Part shown: positions 63,001 through 64,000 of the stretch, piece by piece
Position numbering within the stretch: the first letter of the stretch is position 1
Layout of the letters: each line of letters opens with the position of its first letter
Source: Ralstonia pickettii DTP0602
GTDB taxonomy: Bacteria > Pseudomonadota > Gammaproteobacteria > Burkholderiales > Burkholderiaceae
Direction: 5' to 3'
Assembly: GCA_000471925.1 (NCBI GenBank)
Contig: CP006667.1
Location: forward strand, 2,666,001-2,730,000
DNA length: 64,000 nt
Program-made: the position numbers and the translations under genes
Notes under the pieces: model-generated
What the model saw: only the letters and a program-made list of their open reading frames with translations
Databases searched by the model: none
Told to the model about the DNA's origin: nothing

Positions 63001-63419
63001 GCGACGTAGCCCTCATAGTGGTGAACGGCCTCCATCATCAGCGCCACCACGGGGTCGATCAGCCCGCGCGCCTCTTCCGGGTCGAGGTCCTGGATCAGGG
63101 CCGTCGAGCCGGCCATGTCCGCAAACAGCGCGGTTATGGTCTTGCGTTCGCCGGCAGCCTGTCCCCTGGCTTCCATCGCCGCATGCTCGGCAAGAATGCG
63201 CTCGGCGAGACGGGAGGGCGTGTAGTGAACCGGTGCAGGAACGACGGGCGTTGCGGCTGCGGCCGGCCTCGTAAGCAGTACGCCGCACGCGCCACAGAAT
63301 TTTGCGGTCGGACCTGACTCGTAGCCGCATTGCGCGCAGATCTGCACAAGGCGTTCCCCACACTCCTCGCAGAATTTTCCTCCCGCAGGGTTGTCGAACC
63401 CGCACTTGCTGCAGCGCAT
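60027..63419 (-). CDS. Zinc-ribbon/class III nucleotide cyclase/AAA ATPase/TPR signalling protein
   Basis: A 1130-residue multidomain protein. Residues 1-50 hold two zinc ribbons (CSKCGFDN...CEECGE and CAQCGYE...CGACG). A class III adenylate/guanylate cyclase domain follows (about 90-270; ITALFADMAGSTALIQ with a metal-binding aspartate and VAKCLGDGILALFGAP). Next is an AAA-type ATPase (GVVGEAGVGKSRLFHEF near 318, LMVLFDDLQWLDSETE near 435) and a long C-terminal TPR region (about 690-1120). This is the architecture of large cyclase-ATPase regulators common in soil proteobacteria. All frames are intact although its neighbours are relics. The signal sensed is unknown. Confidence 0.9.
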   Translation of the reverse strand: MRCSKCGFDNPAGGKFCEECGERLVQICAQCGYESGPTAKFCGACGVLLTRPAAAATPVVPAPVHYTPSRLAERILAEHAAMEARGQAAGERKTITALFADMAGSTALIQDLDPEEARGLIDPVVALMMEAVHHYEGYVAKCLGDGILALFGAPIAHEDHALRALYAALRMQEAMRRHGDRVRLEMGIPLQVRVGVHTGEVVVRSIRKDDLRTDYDPVGHTIHIASRMEGVATPSSILVSESTHKLTEGYFEFRALGITRVKGLRDPLSVYEVLGPGVLRTRLQVAAHRGLARFVGRQPELGCLHEALESAKAGHGRIIGVVGEAGVGKSRLFHEFKARSQQGYKVLETFSVSHGKAFPYLPLIDLLRNYFQITAQDDERLNREKVTGRLLTLDRTLEDQLPYLLYLLGISEPGSALPAMDAFLRRQRTFEAIARLLVRESQNQPLMVLFDDLQWLDSETETFLKLLIEHVSGARMLLLVNYRPEYAHDWGRKPYYTRLHLEPLGQGEARGLLTALLGEHLSLEPLKLQILAKTEGNPFFMEEVVTTLAEENVLLGQPGSFHVEKGLVSLHIPTTVQGVLAARMDRLAVAQKELLQTLAIIGKEFPLSLIQHVTALPDDELRSLLGDLQAGDFIYERPAFPEVEYAFKHALTQEVAANSLLTDRRSVLHERTARAIEILFPGRLRDYCSELAHHYSKSGNTRKAIEYLHLAGQQALQQSAHLEAIRHLSAALEFLKSLPDTPERARQELSLLLSLGIACITARGHGAPEVQTIYTRALALCEQGGETPQVFSAQLGMWSFYLLRGQLQTAQALAERLHGLAQDTQEPEQLAEAHRVLGVTLFRQGKISMARTHMEEALTLHRPDRQSYGHLLRYARNPAVHMRSTLSWILWYLGLADQACTRSEEAMDLARKASDPFGLALSLIFAAELHQRRCDVQRALECADAAIALSNDHGFQLYLAWGTILRGWALAEHGSHEDGIAQMRQGFRALEATGAVLGRPSLLGLLADAYGRAGQGEAALRVLSEALTLVSCTGERFDEPTLIRLKGELLLMTAEDKEAEACFRKAIALARDEGARSIEFRCALSLARLWHSQGRNRAARQMLAEIQGLFREGLDSVDWRQAKELQEILS

Positions 63420-63789
63420 ATCACCCTCTGACAGTTACTGCCTGTCAATAGCCCATTAGAGGCGCAAGGATCGCGACGCGCAAGAGATAGGCGGCGCGCT
63501 TGCCACCTTGCCACGGGGGCAGGGTCTGGTGAGAGGGCCTGGAGCCGGGAGTGAACAGAGTCATCATGTATCATCCCGCTTCCGCTGACTATTCGGTCCT
63601 ACGGGCCAGAACGAAGGAAGTCAGGTTCGCGTCACTCGTGGCGTCGGACTGAGAGGCTGTTCCGTTCCGTGGTGGTAGGCGATGTAATCAACAGTTCTCC
63701 TACATCACTACCCCAGGTGGTCTTGGCTGCCCCGGGGCTCTTCGGCAGCTCGTAACAGCTAGCAAGAACAGACCCCATCGGAACGCTGT
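63420..63789. other. Gene-free stretch upstream of the cyclase gene
   Basis: About 370 bases with no frame I can support. It should hold the promoter of the minus-strand cyclase gene. It leads into a decayed mreB fragment, so part of it may be eroded coding sequence. Confidence 0.4.
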
Positions 63790-63983
63790 GCCGACATTGC
63801 CGAGCGCGGCCTGATGCTGACCGGCGATGGCGCGCAGCCGCGTGACCTGGATCGCCTCCTGGCCGGGGAAACCAGCCTACCCAATGCTGGTGGCCGAAGA
63901 TCCGTTGACCTGCGCAGTGCGGGGCGCCGCCATGGCGCCCAAACGCATTGACAAGCTCGGCAGCTTCTTTCTCGTACGAGTAA
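63790..63983 (+). pseudogene. Decayed C-terminal fragment of MreB
   Basis: ADIAERGLMLTGDGAQPRDL and DRLLAGETSLP are readable first. After a one-base shift MLVAEDPLTCAVRGAAMAPK and RIDKLGSF follow, and after a second shift the frame ends SYE and TAA at 63981-63983. This corresponds to the end of betaproteobacterial rod-shape protein MreB, where a GGG is normally found in place of GDG and the end is IFSYE. Two frameshifts and missing N-terminal sequence mark it as a relic. Confidence 0.8.
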
Positions 63984-64000
63984 TGACTACGCCGCAATGC

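Noticed and set aside
60000..63400. Long plus-strand open frames opposite the cyclase gene, for example 61734-63317 (527 codons)
   Set aside because: They mirror the minus-strand gene, lack ribosome sites and recognisable domains, and have the composition expected of antisense reading in high-GC DNA.
1..64000. CRISPR arrays, tRNA or rRNA genes, prophage or replication origin
   Set aside because: I saw no regularly spaced repeats, cloverleaf-like genes, phage structural genes or iteron clusters.

Overview
The window reads as a high-GC betaproteobacterial chromosome or megaplasmid segment of the Cupriavidus/Ralstonia/Burkholderia type. The clues are the codon and base bias, a short trimeric porin, LysR/AraC/Lrp regulators beside catabolic genes, dispersed GC-rich palindromes with CTCTCCCGC arms, and a decayed mreB tail that resembles betaproteobacterial MreB. 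The assignment is inference; no rRNA or tRNA gene is present to fix it.

Layout. 1-3.2 kb: a threonine-synthase-like gene cut by the window edge, with LysR, AraC and Lrp/AsnC regulators. 3.2-12.1 kb: D-2-hydroxyacid dehydrogenase and GNAT genes (minus), divergent from an oligopeptide/opine-type ABC transporter (Tat-exported binding protein, two permeases, double ATPase) and an aldehyde dehydrogenase. 12.5-17.8 kb: an FAD/Fe-S D-2-hydroxyacid dehydrogenase, a GabT-like aminotransferase and a periplasmic PheC-like protein. 17.8-25.2 kb: a second binding protein divergent from a GNAT gene, an aminotransferase and a three-subunit (2Fe-2S/FAD/FAD) amine or opine oxidase. 25.3-26.8 kb: an IS4-type element. 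27-34.3 kb: cupin, HAD, PuuB-like oxidase, LysR, two-cupin protein, a third GNAT and a class V PLP enzyme. 34.3-41.3 kb: acetyl-CoA synthetase, a group II intron lodged directly after a porin stop codon, and an orphan RcsB-like regulator. 41.3-54.7 kb: a second, partly eroded version of the earlier clusters, with a near-identical transporter core, a third binding protein, a PuuB-like oxidase, HAD, aldehyde dehydrogenase and a second intact oxidase operon. 54.8-58.4 kb: an aspartase gene split by an IS5-type element, an M20 amidohydrolase and a HAD deletion remnant. 58.5-64 kb: fragments of a TonB receptor, a tartrate/isopropylmalate-type dehydrogenase and MreB around an intact 1130-residue cyclase/ATPase/TPR protein.

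How it works together (inference): import of amino-acid-like or opine-like compounds through shared ABC cores fed by three binding proteins, oxidative cleavage of a C-N bond by PuuB-like and OoxAB/HcnABC-like flavoenzymes, aldehyde oxidation and transamination, with aspartase and an M20 hydrolase suggesting amino-acid conjugates as substrates. The substrate cannot be read from sequence. The most striking property is modular duplication followed by selective loss: transporter cores and oxidase operons survive intact in two copies while the partner genes (dehydrogenase, GNAT, binding protein, aldehyde dehydrogenase, aminotransferase, HAD) are reduced to deletion scars in one copy.
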